64,000 nucleotides of DNA, taken from positions 124,001 to 188,000 of the forward strand of contig NZ_JAIQDW010000005.1 in NCBI RefSeq assembly GCF_020026925.1. Direction: 5' to 3'. A program made the position numbers and the translations under genes. Below, in pieces: positions 7,447 to 17,830 of this stretch; position 1 is the first letter of the stretch; each line of letters begins with the position of its first letter. The DNA is from Flavobacterium hibisci. Lineage in GTDB: Bacteria; Bacteroidota; Bacteroidia; Flavobacteriales; Flavobacteriaceae. The notes under the pieces were generated by a model. It was not told the DNA's origin. It saw only the letters and a list, made by a program, of their open reading frames with translations, and did not search any database.

Positions 7447-9630
7447 TCATATTTTTATCGATAGAGTTCCGGAAAAAGTTCTTCCCTCTGATGGCCATAT
7501 ACCCGACCCAGGATAAAATTGTGGTCGCTTGGTAAAATAGTGTTCATCTAAGACATTGTTAATGTTAAATTGAAACTTTATTTTTTCTGTAATTCGGACT
7601 GCAAAATTTAAATCAAGCAGCTGATATGCTGGTACTAATCCCACTGCGCCACTTGCAGACGGGACACTAGTATTAAGTGCATCCGCAAAACTCTCAGAAG
7701 TATAACTGTATAATACCGATAAACTAACTAAATCATAATTCACAGTAATCCCGTTTCTTGAAATCCATTTAGGAACACTTTCAACCTTGTTCCCTCTAAT
7801 GCTTACATTACTATTGCCTGATCGTATTGTAGCATCCTGATAGCGCGCATCCATGAAAGAAGTAGATGTAAAAAGCGATAAACTGGTTTTCTTACCTAAA
7901 GAAAAGTCTCCTTCTAAAAAGAATTCAATCCCTTTAGTTCGTGAGTCACCAATGTTGGTCCTGAAAATAATCAGATTGTCATCTTTATCAGTTTGAGCAA
8001 GCATTCCCATACGGTTGTTATATGGCACGCAGAATGCCGTAACATCCCATTTAAGAAATTTATATTTTCCCCTAAAACCAAATTCTGTATTATATCCATA
8101 AGCATCTTTTAAGTTTTTGTCACTTACTTCATAAACAGATTGTGGAATGATGTCTTTGAAAATAACAGGGCGGTAAGCTTGTGACCACCCTGCATAAATA
8201 TTGATATCGTCTGTTATGTCATATTGTGTAATTACACCAAACAAAGGAAAGCTATGCCGTATTTTATTAGGCAGTTCCGTGTCTGAATAATCATTAATAA
8301 TACCAGTCATATTGGTTTCACCGTTTTCTATTCTAACTCCTGTGTTTAAGGAGAATCGTTTGGTAAATAGCCATCGATTCTCTGCAAAAAATGCAATATT
8401 GCTCGTTTTAAAATGCAGGTCTCTGCCCCAGCCTGGTGATACAAGGGATAAATCAAAATCAGTTCCAGTTGTTCCTTTGCCTTGCTGCTGTCGGTGCAAA
8501 TCATTATTCATATATCGTAATCCAGCCGCAATTGAATTGGTTTGATTTAGAAATTTATAAGACTGGAGAACCCTCAACTCTGTTGTATAACTATTAAAAT
8601 GGTCAATATCAACTTGTCTGTTATTATATTCAAGGGTAGCAGGCACAATCTCGTCAGGAATGTTGGCGGGTTTATCAAACATCACACTATTTCTTTCTCC
8701 CAGAACAGCCGAAGTTGTGAATCGCAGTTTTGTTGAAGAAGCGATGTTCCAATCAGCTGTTAAAGAAGGAACGTGAATATTTGGCTGATAATAATTCCTT
8801 GAGCGTGTTGACATTTTTGGATTGTCCTTAAACATGTTATCAGTCAACGGTCCCGGTATGTGCGTAATATAATTTGAATGTGTCCATTCTAATTTAAGAC
8901 TTAGCTCTTTTGTAGCGTCATAAAAAAGAGATACGCCCTGAGCATCAAAACCCGAATCACTGTTTTCCCTATAACCTGTTATCCATTTACCATTTATCCA
9001 TGCGGAGTACCTAAACTTGCCTATTTTACCAGATATACTGTTGTATGTGCTTATCAAACCGTATGATCCCAATGTATTTATCGTTTCAAAAGTATTTTTT
9101 TTTATCGTGTCCGGCTGTTTGCTTACATAGTTAATCATACCACCAAACTGTGCACCATATTGAAGCGACCCTGTCCCTCTGACTAATTCAATACGTTCTA
9201 TCCCTTCCATAGGAATATTGTAATGACTGGCCGGATAGCCGTACATATCAGAGTTAGTAATAATCCCATCTTTACGTATATTGAATTCCCAACTCCGATG
9301 AGGGTCAAGTCCGCGGGTAGAAATGTTTAACTGATTACCTGTCCCGTCCATATCATAAACAAATACTCCGGGAATTTTCGCAAAAATCTGTCGGCCATAT
9401 TTTTCCGTTATGGCAGCATTTTTTTGTGTCATATCAATCACTTCCGTTTTTTTTCCCGAAAAAATATAAGTTCCTTCTATAGGTTCGAGTCGCTGAATAT
9501 CTTGTGCTGTTTTATTAGCTTCAATTGTCACAGGAGCAAGATGGTGAGTTTTTACTGTGTCATTTGCTGTTTGTCCAAACGCAACAGTTACATTAACCAA
9601 AATTCCCGTGATGAATAAAAAACTCTTCAT
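7447..9630 (-). CDS. TonB-dependent outer membrane receptor, FecA-like
   Basis: A 727-residue protein: signal peptide (1-19, ending AFGQ), then a plug domain (about 50-165) with the KIPGVFVYDMDGTGNQLNIS and IERIELVRGTGSLQYG motifs, then a 22-strand-type barrel ending in aromatic-rich TFSGTLSIKI. The plug and the terminal RPQFYPGSGIWPSEGR segment resemble Fe-dicitrate/siderophore-class receptors rather than the longer SusC class, and the N-terminal carboxypeptidase-like domain of SusC is absent. It is the last gene of a leftward operon of esterases and glycoside hydrolases, 63 bases behind a CE1-type esterase. That context suggests uptake of a small released product or of a metal chelate, but the ligand is unproven. 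Confidence 0.88.
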   Translation of the reverse strand: MKSFLFITGILVNVTVAFGQTANDTVKTHHLAPVTIEANKTAQDIQRLEPIEGTYIFSGKKTEVIDMTQKNAAITEKYGRQIFAKIPGVFVYDMDGTGNQLNISTRGLDPHRSWEFNIRKDGIITNSDMYGYPASHYNIPMEGIERIELVRGTGSLQYGAQFGGMINYVSKQPDTIKKNTFETINTLGSYGLISTYNSISGKIGKFRYSAWINGKWITGYRENSDSGFDAQGVSLFYDATKELSLKLEWTHSNYITHIPGPLTDNMFKDNPKMSTRSRNYYQPNIHVPSLTADWNIASSTKLRFTTSAVLGERNSVMFDKPANIPDEIVPATLEYNNRQVDIDHFNSYTTELRVLQSYKFLNQTNSIAAGLRYMNNDLHRQQQGKGTTGTDFDLSLVSPGWGRDLHFKTSNIAFFAENRWLFTKRFSLNTGVRIENGETNMTGIINDYSDTELPNKIRHSFPLFGVITQYDITDDINIYAGWSQAYRPVIFKDIIPQSVYEVSDKNLKDAYGYNTEFGFRGKYKFLKWDVTAFCVPYNNRMGMLAQTDKDDNLIIFRTNIGDSRTKGIEFFLEGDFSLGKKTSLSLFTSTSFMDARYQDATIRSGNSNVSIRGNKVESVPKWISRNGITVNYDLVSLSVLYSYTSESFADALNTSVPSASGAVGLVPAYQLLDLNFAVRITEKIKFQFNINNVLDEHYFTKRPQFYPGSGIWPSEGRTFSGTLSIKI

Positions 9631-9693
9631 AATTATAATCCTGATTTTTTCAGTAACACAAAACTAAAATTGCGTAATTATTTGATATAAATT

Positions 9694-10857
9694 TTACCTA
9701 AACAATTTTGAAGCAAACTGGTATAAACATCTTCGCCATGTAAGCCATTCATGAGCTGTTTCAGGAGATTCATAATATACATATTTAATTTTTTGCTGAT
9801 CTAACATCGCTCGGAATGCGCCAACAGATTTTGGGAAAGGAACAGGTTCTTTAGTACCTAAGCCTAACCAAAAAAGTTTTATTTTTTTATTGAGAGCATC
9901 GCCGTCTTTATATTTTCCTTCTAAAAATGTAGAAACATCAATTGCATCTGTATTGGGGTAATTTGACGTACCGCTAAATCCGCCGTATTGAGAAAAAGTA
10001 TCCAGATGGTTCATCATAATTCTCATCGTTTGATTTGCACCCATAGAAAGTCCGGCAATTGCCCTGTTCTCGCGATTTGAGATAGTTCGAAACTTTGCAT
10101 CAATCATTGGAATTACTTCAGTGATGAATACCTCTTCAAAAACAGATGCTGATTGCTCTTTTTTGTCTCCCTGATTATTTTGTGGTTTATAAGCATATCC
10201 GTTATCCATTACAATAATCATAGGAGTTGCTTGCTTTGCAGCAATCAGATTGTCTAAAATCAAATTTGCTTTGCCCTGGGAAGACCAGCCTGTTTCATCC
10301 TCAAAACTTCCGTGTTGTAGGTAAAGAACCGGATAACGTGTTTTAATGTTTTCATTATAACCAGGTGGTGTATAGATAAAACAACGTCTAAATGAATTTG
10401 TTAGTTTTGAGAAGTAAATATTTTCACTAACAAGACCATGAGCTACATTTTTAAGCGAAAAAAAATCCTGATCTTTAGCAGGAATCTCTATTCCGCTTCC
10501 TAATCGGCCGGCACCATAGAAATATAAAGTTCCCGGATCCGGAACAGAAGCCCCATCTATATTTAGCTGATAATAATGAAATCCTTCATCCTGCGGATTA
10601 GAATCCCCTGTCCATACCCCATTGGCATCTTTTACCAGATCATACTTAACACCGCCCAGATCAAGCTGGACTTTATTGGCATTTGGCGCAGCAATACTGG
10701 CACGAACCCTACCCTGAGAATTAACCTGAGGGAATTTCTTTTCAGGCTGATTGACTGATGATGGCTTAAAATCTTCCGTTATTTTTGTTTCCTGCCCCGA
10801 AACTAATTGAAAATATAGGCAGAAAATTAAAAGGACTATAAAAAGATTATTTTTCAT
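9694..10857 (-). CDS. CE1-type esterase (feruloyl/acetylxylan esterase-like) with N-terminal E-set domain
   Basis: A protein of 387 residues from the preferred start at 10857, which gives a clean signal peptide ending LVSGQ; an upstream ATG at 10923 would add 22 charged residues and spoil it. Residues about 20-125 form an Ig-like/CBM48-like (E-set) domain with PQVNSQGRVRASIAAPNA. An alpha/beta hydrolase follows with the nucleophile elbow GLSMGAN and the terminal catalytic His in ETAHEWLTWRR. The oxyanion region [18 protein letters not shown] is also clear. Enzymes of this class release acetyl or feruloyl groups from xylan. The usual GLSMGG is GLSMGA here. It is paralogous to the next upstream gene and to the C-terminal module of the large esterase near 57 kb. 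Confidence 0.86.
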   Translation of the reverse strand: MKNNLFIVLLIFCLYFQLVSGQETKITEDFKPSSVNQPEKKFPQVNSQGRVRASIAAPNANKVQLDLGGVKYDLVKDANGVWTGDSNPQDEGFHYYQLNIDGASVPDPGTLYFYGAGRLGSGIEIPAKDQDFFSLKNVAHGLVSENIYFSKLTNSFRRCFIYTPPGYNENIKTRYPVLYLQHGSFEDETGWSSQGKANLILDNLIAAKQATPMIIVMDNGYAYKPQNNQGDKKEQSASVFEEVFITEVIPMIDAKFRTISNRENRAIAGLSMGANQTMRIMMNHLDTFSQYGGFSGTSNYPNTDAIDVSTFLEGKYKDGDALNKKIKLFWLGLGTKEPVPFPKSVGAFRAMLDQQKIKYVYYESPETAHEWLTWRRCLYQFASKLFR

Positions 10858-10960
10858 TTTTAGTTTTTTAAAGTTTAATTTATTTTTTACAGACAAATCA
10901 GTAAAGCTAAAAAGTATTGCCACTTTCGATAAAATTCTTTTTTGAATTAAAAAGAATAGT

Positions 10961-11000
10961 GCTGATGAAATATTAGCTATTCTCTAAATAATTCATCAGC
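10961..11000 (-). other. Intercistronic hairpin between the two CE1-type esterases
   Basis: A 9-bp perfect inverted repeat (GCTGATGAA at 10961-10969 against 10992-11000) with a 22-base loop lies in the 190-base gap between two genes of the same operon. There is no T-run, so it is not a standard terminator; it could be an RNA-processing or stability element. Low confidence. Confidence 0.3.
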
Positions 11001-11047
11001 AAATTTGTATTTACTCAGATCAATAGATTCATCCAATTAAAAATCTA

Positions 11048-12181
<1,134 letters not shown>

Positions 12182-12194
12182 TTAGATTAAAAAT

Positions 12195-13487
12195 TTATTT
12201 AACTGTCGGAGGTATGATTTGGTACTTCCCGCTAAGGTGCATTAAGCTGAAGAGATACATTAACCCATCATAATAGGGATCAAAATAACCATCTTCATAA
12301 GGTTCAAGCTTGGCCTTCCAAAGCGCGTGAACAAAATCAATGCTTTTTTTATCTGGATTAACTAATGATGCTGTTGCTGAAGTCCCTACTAATCCTATTG
12401 AGTGTCTGAGTTTTTTGACTGGTCCGGCCTGCAGAATAAAATCTGGTGTGGAACCATCAAGATTGTATTGATCTACAAATGTTTCTATCCCTTTAGACCT
12501 AAGGAAGTTTTGAAATTTCACAGCATATTCTTCCTGCCATTTTTTATCTTTTCCGTACCAGGTATAATCCATCGCAATATTCATAGGAACACGCCAGGAA
12601 TCATAACGAAATCCTGCTGGCATCCATGGTGTAGGATGTGGTTCTCCGCTAAACTCTGTATAATCTGAATTTAGACCTGTTACGGGATGACATGCCTTAT
12701 GCAGAAAATTACGGGAAACTTCAGCACATTCTTTGTAAAACTCTTCATGTCCGTCTTTGGCATACAAAGCCCATATTTCATAGAATGCCGGAACATGATA
12801 GGATGGGTCTGTCCATTCGTATCCTCGCCCTTCTGGCACAAATGATATTTGTTTGTGTTCTGTATTAATGATATTATGGATATTACCAGTACCATCTTTT
12901 TTCCACATGGCATCTAATATTCTTCGTGCTTCATTGTAATAATGAATCCCGGTATCATTTCCCCACTTGTTCGAAGCAAAAAGCAAACTGGTTACGTAAT
13001 ACAATTCTCCGTCTGATGCAGAGCCAGGTGAATTTTGTTTTTTAGTTTCAGGATTTACACTCCATGCAAAATAGCCTTCTCTTGGTCCATCCTGATGCTG
13101 CATGTATTTTACTGACCATCTCCAGAGACGATCAAAAACCTTTTTTTTATCGAGCTGAACTGCAACCATCATTCCGTATGACATTCCTTCAGTACGTGCA
13201 TCTTTATTTTTTACATCAGAAACATATCCTAAAGAATCACCTTCTTCAAAATAAACCTTATTTGGTCCTTCAAAAACATCATAATAAGCTTTGGCTACTT
13301 TTTTATCTATTTCGTCCTGGCTATACCCTGCTTCTTTAAACAGATTGCGATAATGCGGAATTTCAGCCTTTGATTTTTCTGCTTTCTTTTTATTCTGGCA
13401 AATCGCTAAAACCGGCACAAACAATCCGAAAATAAGTATTAAAATAAGGATTTTAGCATGCGAGTCTCTTTTAAATTTTGTATTCAT
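12195..13487 (-). CDS. GH8 reducing-end xylose-releasing exo-oligoxylanase (Rex-like)
   Basis: A 430-residue protein with an N-terminal export signal (about 10-31). It has the GH8 fold markers: the general acid in TEGMSYGMMVAV (Glu near residue 100), then GYFAWSV and GSASDGELYYV (Asp near 159), and EWTDPSYHVPAFYEIW further on. The EGxSYGMM and ASDGE pattern with this length is typical of the GH8 enzymes that remove xylose from the reducing end of xylo-oligosaccharides, as opposed to longer bacterial cellulases or chitosanases. The flanking GH43, GH31 and CE1 genes support xylan as the substrate. Specificity is inferred from family resemblance and context. Confidence 0.88.
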   Translation of the reverse strand: MNTKFKRDSHAKILILILIFGLFVPVLAICQNKKKAEKSKAEIPHYRNLFKEAGYSQDEIDKKVAKAYYDVFEGPNKVYFEEGDSLGYVSDVKNKDARTEGMSYGMMVAVQLDKKKVFDRLWRWSVKYMQHQDGPREGYFAWSVNPETKKQNSPGSASDGELYYVTSLLFASNKWGNDTGIHYYNEARRILDAMWKKDGTGNIHNIINTEHKQISFVPEGRGYEWTDPSYHVPAFYEIWALYAKDGHEEFYKECAEVSRNFLHKACHPVTGLNSDYTEFSGEPHPTPWMPAGFRYDSWRVPMNIAMDYTWYGKDKKWQEEYAVKFQNFLRSKGIETFVDQYNLDGSTPDFILQAGPVKKLRHSIGLVGTSATASLVNPDKKSIDFVHALWKAKLEPYEDGYFDPYYDGLMYLFSLMHLSGKYQIIPPTVK

Positions 13488-13598
13488 TTTATATTTTTTA
13501 TTTTAATTTTAATCTGGAATGAACTTCAAGTTCAAAGTTTTTCATTCAAATAGAAATGAGAATGATTATTTTCGTTAAATTAAATAATAAGTATTATT

Positions 13599-14564
13599 TT
13601 ATTTTATTTTATCTACCCCTTTGGTAGTCTGTATTATTTTTTGAATAGTTCCATCTGGATTATAATACATGTAGTCTACACAAACAGAACGCCTGTAACT
13701 TCCTCCAGTAGGTAAACTTCCATTATGATAAAAAAAGTATGATTTGCCTTTGTAATCTATAATTCCAGGGTGTGTTGTAAAACTATTGGTTACATTTTCT
13801 TGTATTAAACCCTGATGTTTCCAAGGTCCGGTTGGACTATCTGATGTACAATATTCTATTGTTTCTGCCTTTTCTCCTTTACTGGCATATACTAAATAAT
13901 ACATTTTTTTTCTTTTGTATATCCAGGGTCCTTCTATAAAGTTTTTTGGTTTTAAATAGTTAATTTGACCATCAATCTCAATCATATTTTCTTTAAGCTT
14001 CACCCATTTACAGCTTGCATTTCCCCAATACATATAGGCCTGTCCATCGTCATCAATCATTACTGTAGGATCGATATCATCCCAGGAATGTTTCATGTCT
14101 GTTGTCATTTCATTAATTACAAGGGCTTTGCCTATCGCATCTTTAAAAGGTCCGGTAGGCTTATCTGAAACTGCAACACCTATAGCTGCTCCGCCTCCAC
14201 TCACATCATCTTTTTTATGAAATGTGGAAACAAACCAATAAAATTTACCATTTCTTTCAATGCACTGAGCTGCATACGCATCCCCTGTAGCCCATGAAAA
14301 AGTACCTGGCGAAAGTGGTGCGCCATGATCTTTCCATGTTGCCATATCAGTGGTGGAAAACACATGCCAGTCGGCCATTTTATAATTAGTATCGGCTTCG
14401 GTTGCTACATCGTGTCCTGTGTATAAATACAAAGTACCTTTGTGGACAATAGGTGAAGGATCAGCAGTAAAAATATGCTTAATGATAGGGTTCTGTGCTG
14501 TTATTTCAAATGTTGAAATACAACAAAACACCAATAAAATCCTGATATTTAATTTCATGGTCAT
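13599..14564 (-). CDS. GH43 glycosidase (beta-xylosidase / alpha-arabinofuranosidase type)
   Basis: A 321-residue single-domain protein with a signal peptide (about 1-23, ending EITAQ) and a five-bladed propeller GH43 domain. The catalytic acids are visible: the base Asp in FTADPSPIVHKG near residue 35, the pKa-modulating Asp in DDIDPTVMIDDDG near 165, and the acid Glu in FIEGPWIYKR near 210. There is no C-terminal beta-sandwich module, so it resembles the short GH43 subfamilies (possibly GH43_1) that act on xylo- or arabinoxylo-oligosaccharides. It sits between the GH31 and GH8 genes in one operon. Whether it cuts xylose or arabinose cannot be settled by inspection. Confidence 0.88.
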   Translation of the reverse strand: MTMKLNIRILLVFCCISTFEITAQNPIIKHIFTADPSPIVHKGTLYLYTGHDVATEADTNYKMADWHVFSTTDMATWKDHGAPLSPGTFSWATGDAYAAQCIERNGKFYWFVSTFHKKDDVSGGGAAIGVAVSDKPTGPFKDAIGKALVINEMTTDMKHSWDDIDPTVMIDDDGQAYMYWGNASCKWVKLKENMIEIDGQINYLKPKNFIEGPWIYKRKKMYYLVYASKGEKAETIEYCTSDSPTGPWKHQGLIQENVTNSFTTHPGIIDYKGKSYFFYHNGSLPTGGSYRRSVCVDYMYYNPDGTIQKIIQTTKGVDKIK

Positions 14565-14612
14565 AGTTTTTTTGGTTATAAATAATTATATGGTTTTCTT
14601 ATTTTAGTTTAA

Positions 14613-17207
14613 TTACATTTTTATCAAAATTTCCTTGCCGGTATATTTTACTTTTTTAGGAATATCACTCTTTTGTTTTGCAGATATCCATACAATATTC
14701 ATTGTATATGTTTTCGTCTCGCCATTATAACTACCAATTTGTTTTCCTATAGTTAAACTTTGATTCTTTTCATTCCAAGTGATTGGAATTTCGATATATT
14801 TTCCTTTTTCATAATTGTAGTTATCTCCTTCATCATTATAAAAAGTAAAACTTGCATCCTTACCTGCATAGATTCGAATTTCGAGTTCATCCTGTTTAGC
14901 TTTTGTATTCTGAATTACATTTCCGATAGGCACAATCGAGCCTTCTTTTACAAAAACTGGTATTTTGTCTAATGTTACGGGAAATTGAATTGTTTGTCCC
15001 CCTTCGAATCTTTTGCCGGTCCAGAAATCGTACCATCCGTTTTGTTTTGGTAAATAAACATTCCATTTCGTTACTTCAGGAGCCGTGACCGGTGCGATTA
15101 ACAATGATTTTCCAAACATATACTGATATGCCTGACTTACAGCAGCTGCATCATAATTAAAATCCATTATTAATGGTCTCATTAAAGTTGAGTTATACTT
15201 AGATATTTGCCAGGCTTCAGAATAGATATAGGGCATTAGCTGATATCTAAGATTCAGCATAGAACGCATGTTATTTTCTACCTTTTCTCCATATTTCCAA
15301 GGTTCAGTTTCTGTTTGATAACCATGCATACGGAATATTGGATTAAAAACTGCCCATTGAAACCAGCGAATCAGGATTTCATGATACTTTTCATCTTTAT
15401 ACTGTCCTGATCCCGGACGGAAAAATCCACCGATATCGGTAGTCCAATAAGGCATGCCTGTTACATTGTAATTTAAACCCGCAACAATTTGACGTTTGTA
15501 AGCATCCCAGTCCCATCCTATATCGCCTGACCAATTAATTGTTCCATATCGCTGCTGTCCTAAAAATGCTGAACGTGTTAGAATCGTTACCCTTTTTTCA
15601 GGATTTGTTTTTTTTTGACCTTCATAAACAGCTTTGCTAACAAATAATGGATAGGTCAGCCTATAAAAATCGCCTAATCCAAAATAAGTTTGCTTGCCTC
15701 TTAACGCATCATTTTCGGGCTCAGTGGCATCCATCCACCACGAGTCAACACCAAGCGTAAATAAATTTTTGTTAAGTACGTTCCAATGTGTTTTTTGCGT
15801 TTCCGGATTATAAATGTCAATCCATGGACTATTGGGAATAAATAAGTTTTTTGACACATATTCTTTACCAATTTCCGATTCTTTATTTAAATTCTCCCAA
15901 ACAGAAATAGAAAAGTGAGCATTTAAATCATGAATTTCTTTTATAAATTTTTCAGGCTCCGGATAATGTGTTTCATCAAATTTAGGAACACCCCAGCCAT
16001 ACTTTCCCCAATATTGCCAGTCTTGTACAATTACATCTACAGGCAGGTTACGTTTTCTGAATTCTCTGATTGTTGAAACCAAATGTTCTCCCGAGGTATA
16101 TCGTTCGCGACACTGCCAAAATCCAAATGCCCATTTAGGCAGCATTGGTACATTTCCCGTAAGGTTACGATAATTCGCTATGATTTCGTCTGTATTCTTT
16201 CCTGCAAAAACAATATAATCTAGCGATTTGGCATTGGGCGAATTGAAAACAGTTTCATCATTAGTTAGTTTTAAACTAAGAGATGGCGTATTGCTAGATT
16301 TGCAAACCACTTTTACAGTGTGCTCACCTGCTTTTAATTCGACTAATTTACTCACTGCTGGCGGCAGCCATAAATTAGATTGATTGATCACATCTATGCC
16401 GTCAATCAAAACTAAATGGCGGCTATCCATATCTCCAAGATCCAGCATTAGCGAATATTTGCCTTCTTTAGCGATCGAAAAAGTTCCGGAATAAACGGAT
16501 TGCTGTTGTGAAACTTTTTGTGTGCCTGAAGTTGTAGTTACTTCAACTTCACGTTTTTCACCTTCATTTATTGTATTTCTAATTAAGTCGATATTTTGAT
16601 TGGTTGGATTAAAATAAGTCAGGCCATACTGATGCCACAATAAACCATATCCCTTATTGGATACCAAAAACGGAATAGCAATCTGTGTATTGACCTGAAT
16701 TAACTTTCTGGTTACATCTTTCAGATTGTAAAAACCATCCTGAAACTGTCCTAATCCAAATAAATATTCATCTTTAGGAGATTCAAAACCCTGTTCGGCT
16801 ATAAAACAGGATTCGCCCATAATAATAGTGGGTTTTAATATTCGTGAATTTGCTTTTTCAGTTAAAAAAACTTTGCCTGATGCATCACTATATTTAATGA
16901 CTCCTGTTTTTTTATTAAACCAAACAGACATTCCTTTTGTACTAAGCTGTAAATTTTCTAAAGACTCTTTTAATTTAAAATTAGGAATGTTTGATTTGTT
17001 TATCAGAACGAAATCTTGCTCTTCTTTTAACTTTCCTATTTCATATTGTATTCGGATTGATTTTTCGGTAAGAGGAATTATGTTTAGCACACCGTCAGAT
17101 AATTCAATAGCCAATTTATCTTTACTTAGAATATGCTTTTTATATTGTTGTGCACTAATTGAAGTGAATAAAAAGCCTAAAATTAAAATGTAAACTGTTT
17201 TTTGCAT
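14613..17207 (-). CDS. GH31 alpha-xylosidase-like enzyme with inserted PA14 domain
   Basis: An 864-residue protein from the start at 17207, chosen because it yields a signal peptide ending SISAQ; the longer frame from 17270 adds 21 residues without such a signal. An N-terminal galactose-mutarotase-like domain (to about 210) is followed by a PA14-like insert (about 220-325, with YSGTFSIAKEGKYSLMLDLG and HLVLIDG). The GH31 barrel then carries the nucleophile Asp in GVDSWWMDATEPE (near 490) and the acid/base Asp in NWSGDIGWDWDA (near 557), with C-terminal beta-sandwich domains. The PA14 insert is known from Cellvibrio-type GH31 alpha-xylosidases. It is the first gene of the leftward operon. In a xylan locus its natural substrate is not obvious. 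Confidence 0.88.
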   Translation of the reverse strand: MQKTVYILILGFLFTSISAQQYKKHILSKDKLAIELSDGVLNIIPLTEKSIRIQYEIGKLKEEQDFVLINKSNIPNFKLKESLENLQLSTKGMSVWFNKKTGVIKYSDASGKVFLTEKANSRILKPTIIMGESCFIAEQGFESPKDEYLFGLGQFQDGFYNLKDVTRKLIQVNTQIAIPFLVSNKGYGLLWHQYGLTYFNPTNQNIDLIRNTINEGEKREVEVTTTSGTQKVSQQQSVYSGTFSIAKEGKYSLMLDLGDMDSRHLVLIDGIDVINQSNLWLPPAVSKLVELKAGEHTVKVVCKSSNTPSLSLKLTNDETVFNSPNAKSLDYIVFAGKNTDEIIANYRNLTGNVPMLPKWAFGFWQCRERYTSGEHLVSTIREFRKRNLPVDVIVQDWQYWGKYGWGVPKFDETHYPEPEKFIKEIHDLNAHFSISVWENLNKESEIGKEYVSKNLFIPNSPWIDIYNPETQKTHWNVLNKNLFTLGVDSWWMDATEPENDALRGKQTYFGLGDFYRLTYPLFVSKAVYEGQKKTNPEKRVTILTRSAFLGQQRYGTINWSGDIGWDWDAYKRQIVAGLNYNVTGMPYWTTDIGGFFRPGSGQYKDEKYHEILIRWFQWAVFNPIFRMHGYQTETEPWKYGEKVENNMRSMLNLRYQLMPYIYSEAWQISKYNSTLMRPLIMDFNYDAAAVSQAYQYMFGKSLLIAPVTAPEVTKWNVYLPKQNGWYDFWTGKRFEGGQTIQFPVTLDKIPVFVKEGSIVPIGNVIQNTKAKQDELEIRIYAGKDASFTFYNDEGDNYNYEKGKYIEIPITWNEKNQSLTIGKQIGSYNGETKTYTMNIVWISAKQKSDIPKKVKYTGKEILIKM

Positions 17208-17349
17208 TTTTATTTTATATATTAATTTATCATTTATTCGATTGGTATTAATGAAACTAAAGAACCCCACCTAAGAAGTAATGAGTTTTGTATCATTCCA
17301 TACAATTGAAAACTCCTGGCTTCGTTTGGTAATTCATTTATAATTTTGG

Positions 17350-17386
17350 AATAAAAAAGCCGAAAGGGATTTGAACTTCCGGCTTT
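17350..17386 (-). terminator. Intrinsic terminator-like hairpin in the GH31 operon leader
   Basis: A 7-bp stem (AAAGCCG at 17356-17362 with CGGCTTT at 17380-17386), further stabilised by AAG/CTT pairing, with a run of six T on the minus strand after it. It lies downstream of the predicted operon promoter but 143 bases before the GH31 start. It could end the DUF255 transcript, end a leader RNA, or act as an attenuator. Confidence 0.65.
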
Positions 17387-17674
17387 AATTTAAAAAACTA
17401 ACACTAACTAACATTAGTTATAAACTATCTATACAACTAGGAATATAACCAAATATTAAACTTTTAAATCCTGCTCAAAATAATTTTACTTATTTCTCGC
17501 AATCAATTATATTAATTAGAGACTACTAATAAAAGATGTATTCTCTTTAAACTACATGCAAATTCTTATCAATGACACACAAATTTCCTTTATCATGCTA
17601 TTCTGAGCAACTTAAAAAAAATAATCTCTGTAGAGTAAAAAATAAATCACCGTAGACAATAAGTGTATTTATTA

Positions 17675-17703
17675 CAAATATATAAAAATATTTAATAAAA
17701 CAA
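17675..17703 (-). promoter_or_regulatory. Predicted Bacteroidota promoter for the GH31-GH43-GH8-esterase operon
   Basis: On the minus strand a TTG (17701-17703) is followed after 18 bases by TATATTTG (17675-17682), matching the TTG-N19-TAnnTTTG type consensus closely. Transcription would start near 17668 and run left into the operon with a leader of about 460 bases. No equally good match lies between the hairpin and the GH31 start. Confidence 0.5.
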
Positions 17704-17830
17704 TCGGTTGTTTTTTATTTTTATTGTTAATTTTAAATAAATAAAACAGGTAAAAAACATTGTGTGTATTTATATAGTTAAAAAAACACAATATTCATTA
17801 TCAACATTGTTCATTATAGATACTAAATCC

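Larger units (their letters stand above)
17208..17830. other. 623-base region upstream of the GH31 operon
   Basis: This stretch contains no convincing gene. It holds a good leftward promoter (17675-17703), an intrinsic-terminator-like hairpin acting leftward (17356-17386) and an imperfect direct repeat (17621-17656), so it looks regulatory. The rest is AT-rich with nothing recognised. Confidence 0.6.

Noticed and set aside
7357-7464. A 35-codon plus-strand open frame with a purine-rich upstream stretch, overlapping the end of the TonB receptor.
   Set aside because: It is too short, has no recognisable motif or signal peptide, and lies antisense to a real gene end; a chance frame is more likely.
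17360-17386. GGGATTTGAACTTCC resembles the T-arm of a tRNA read on the opposite strand.
   Set aside because: The T-stem does not pair properly and no acceptor, D- or anticodon arm can be found nearby; it is part of the terminator hairpin loop.
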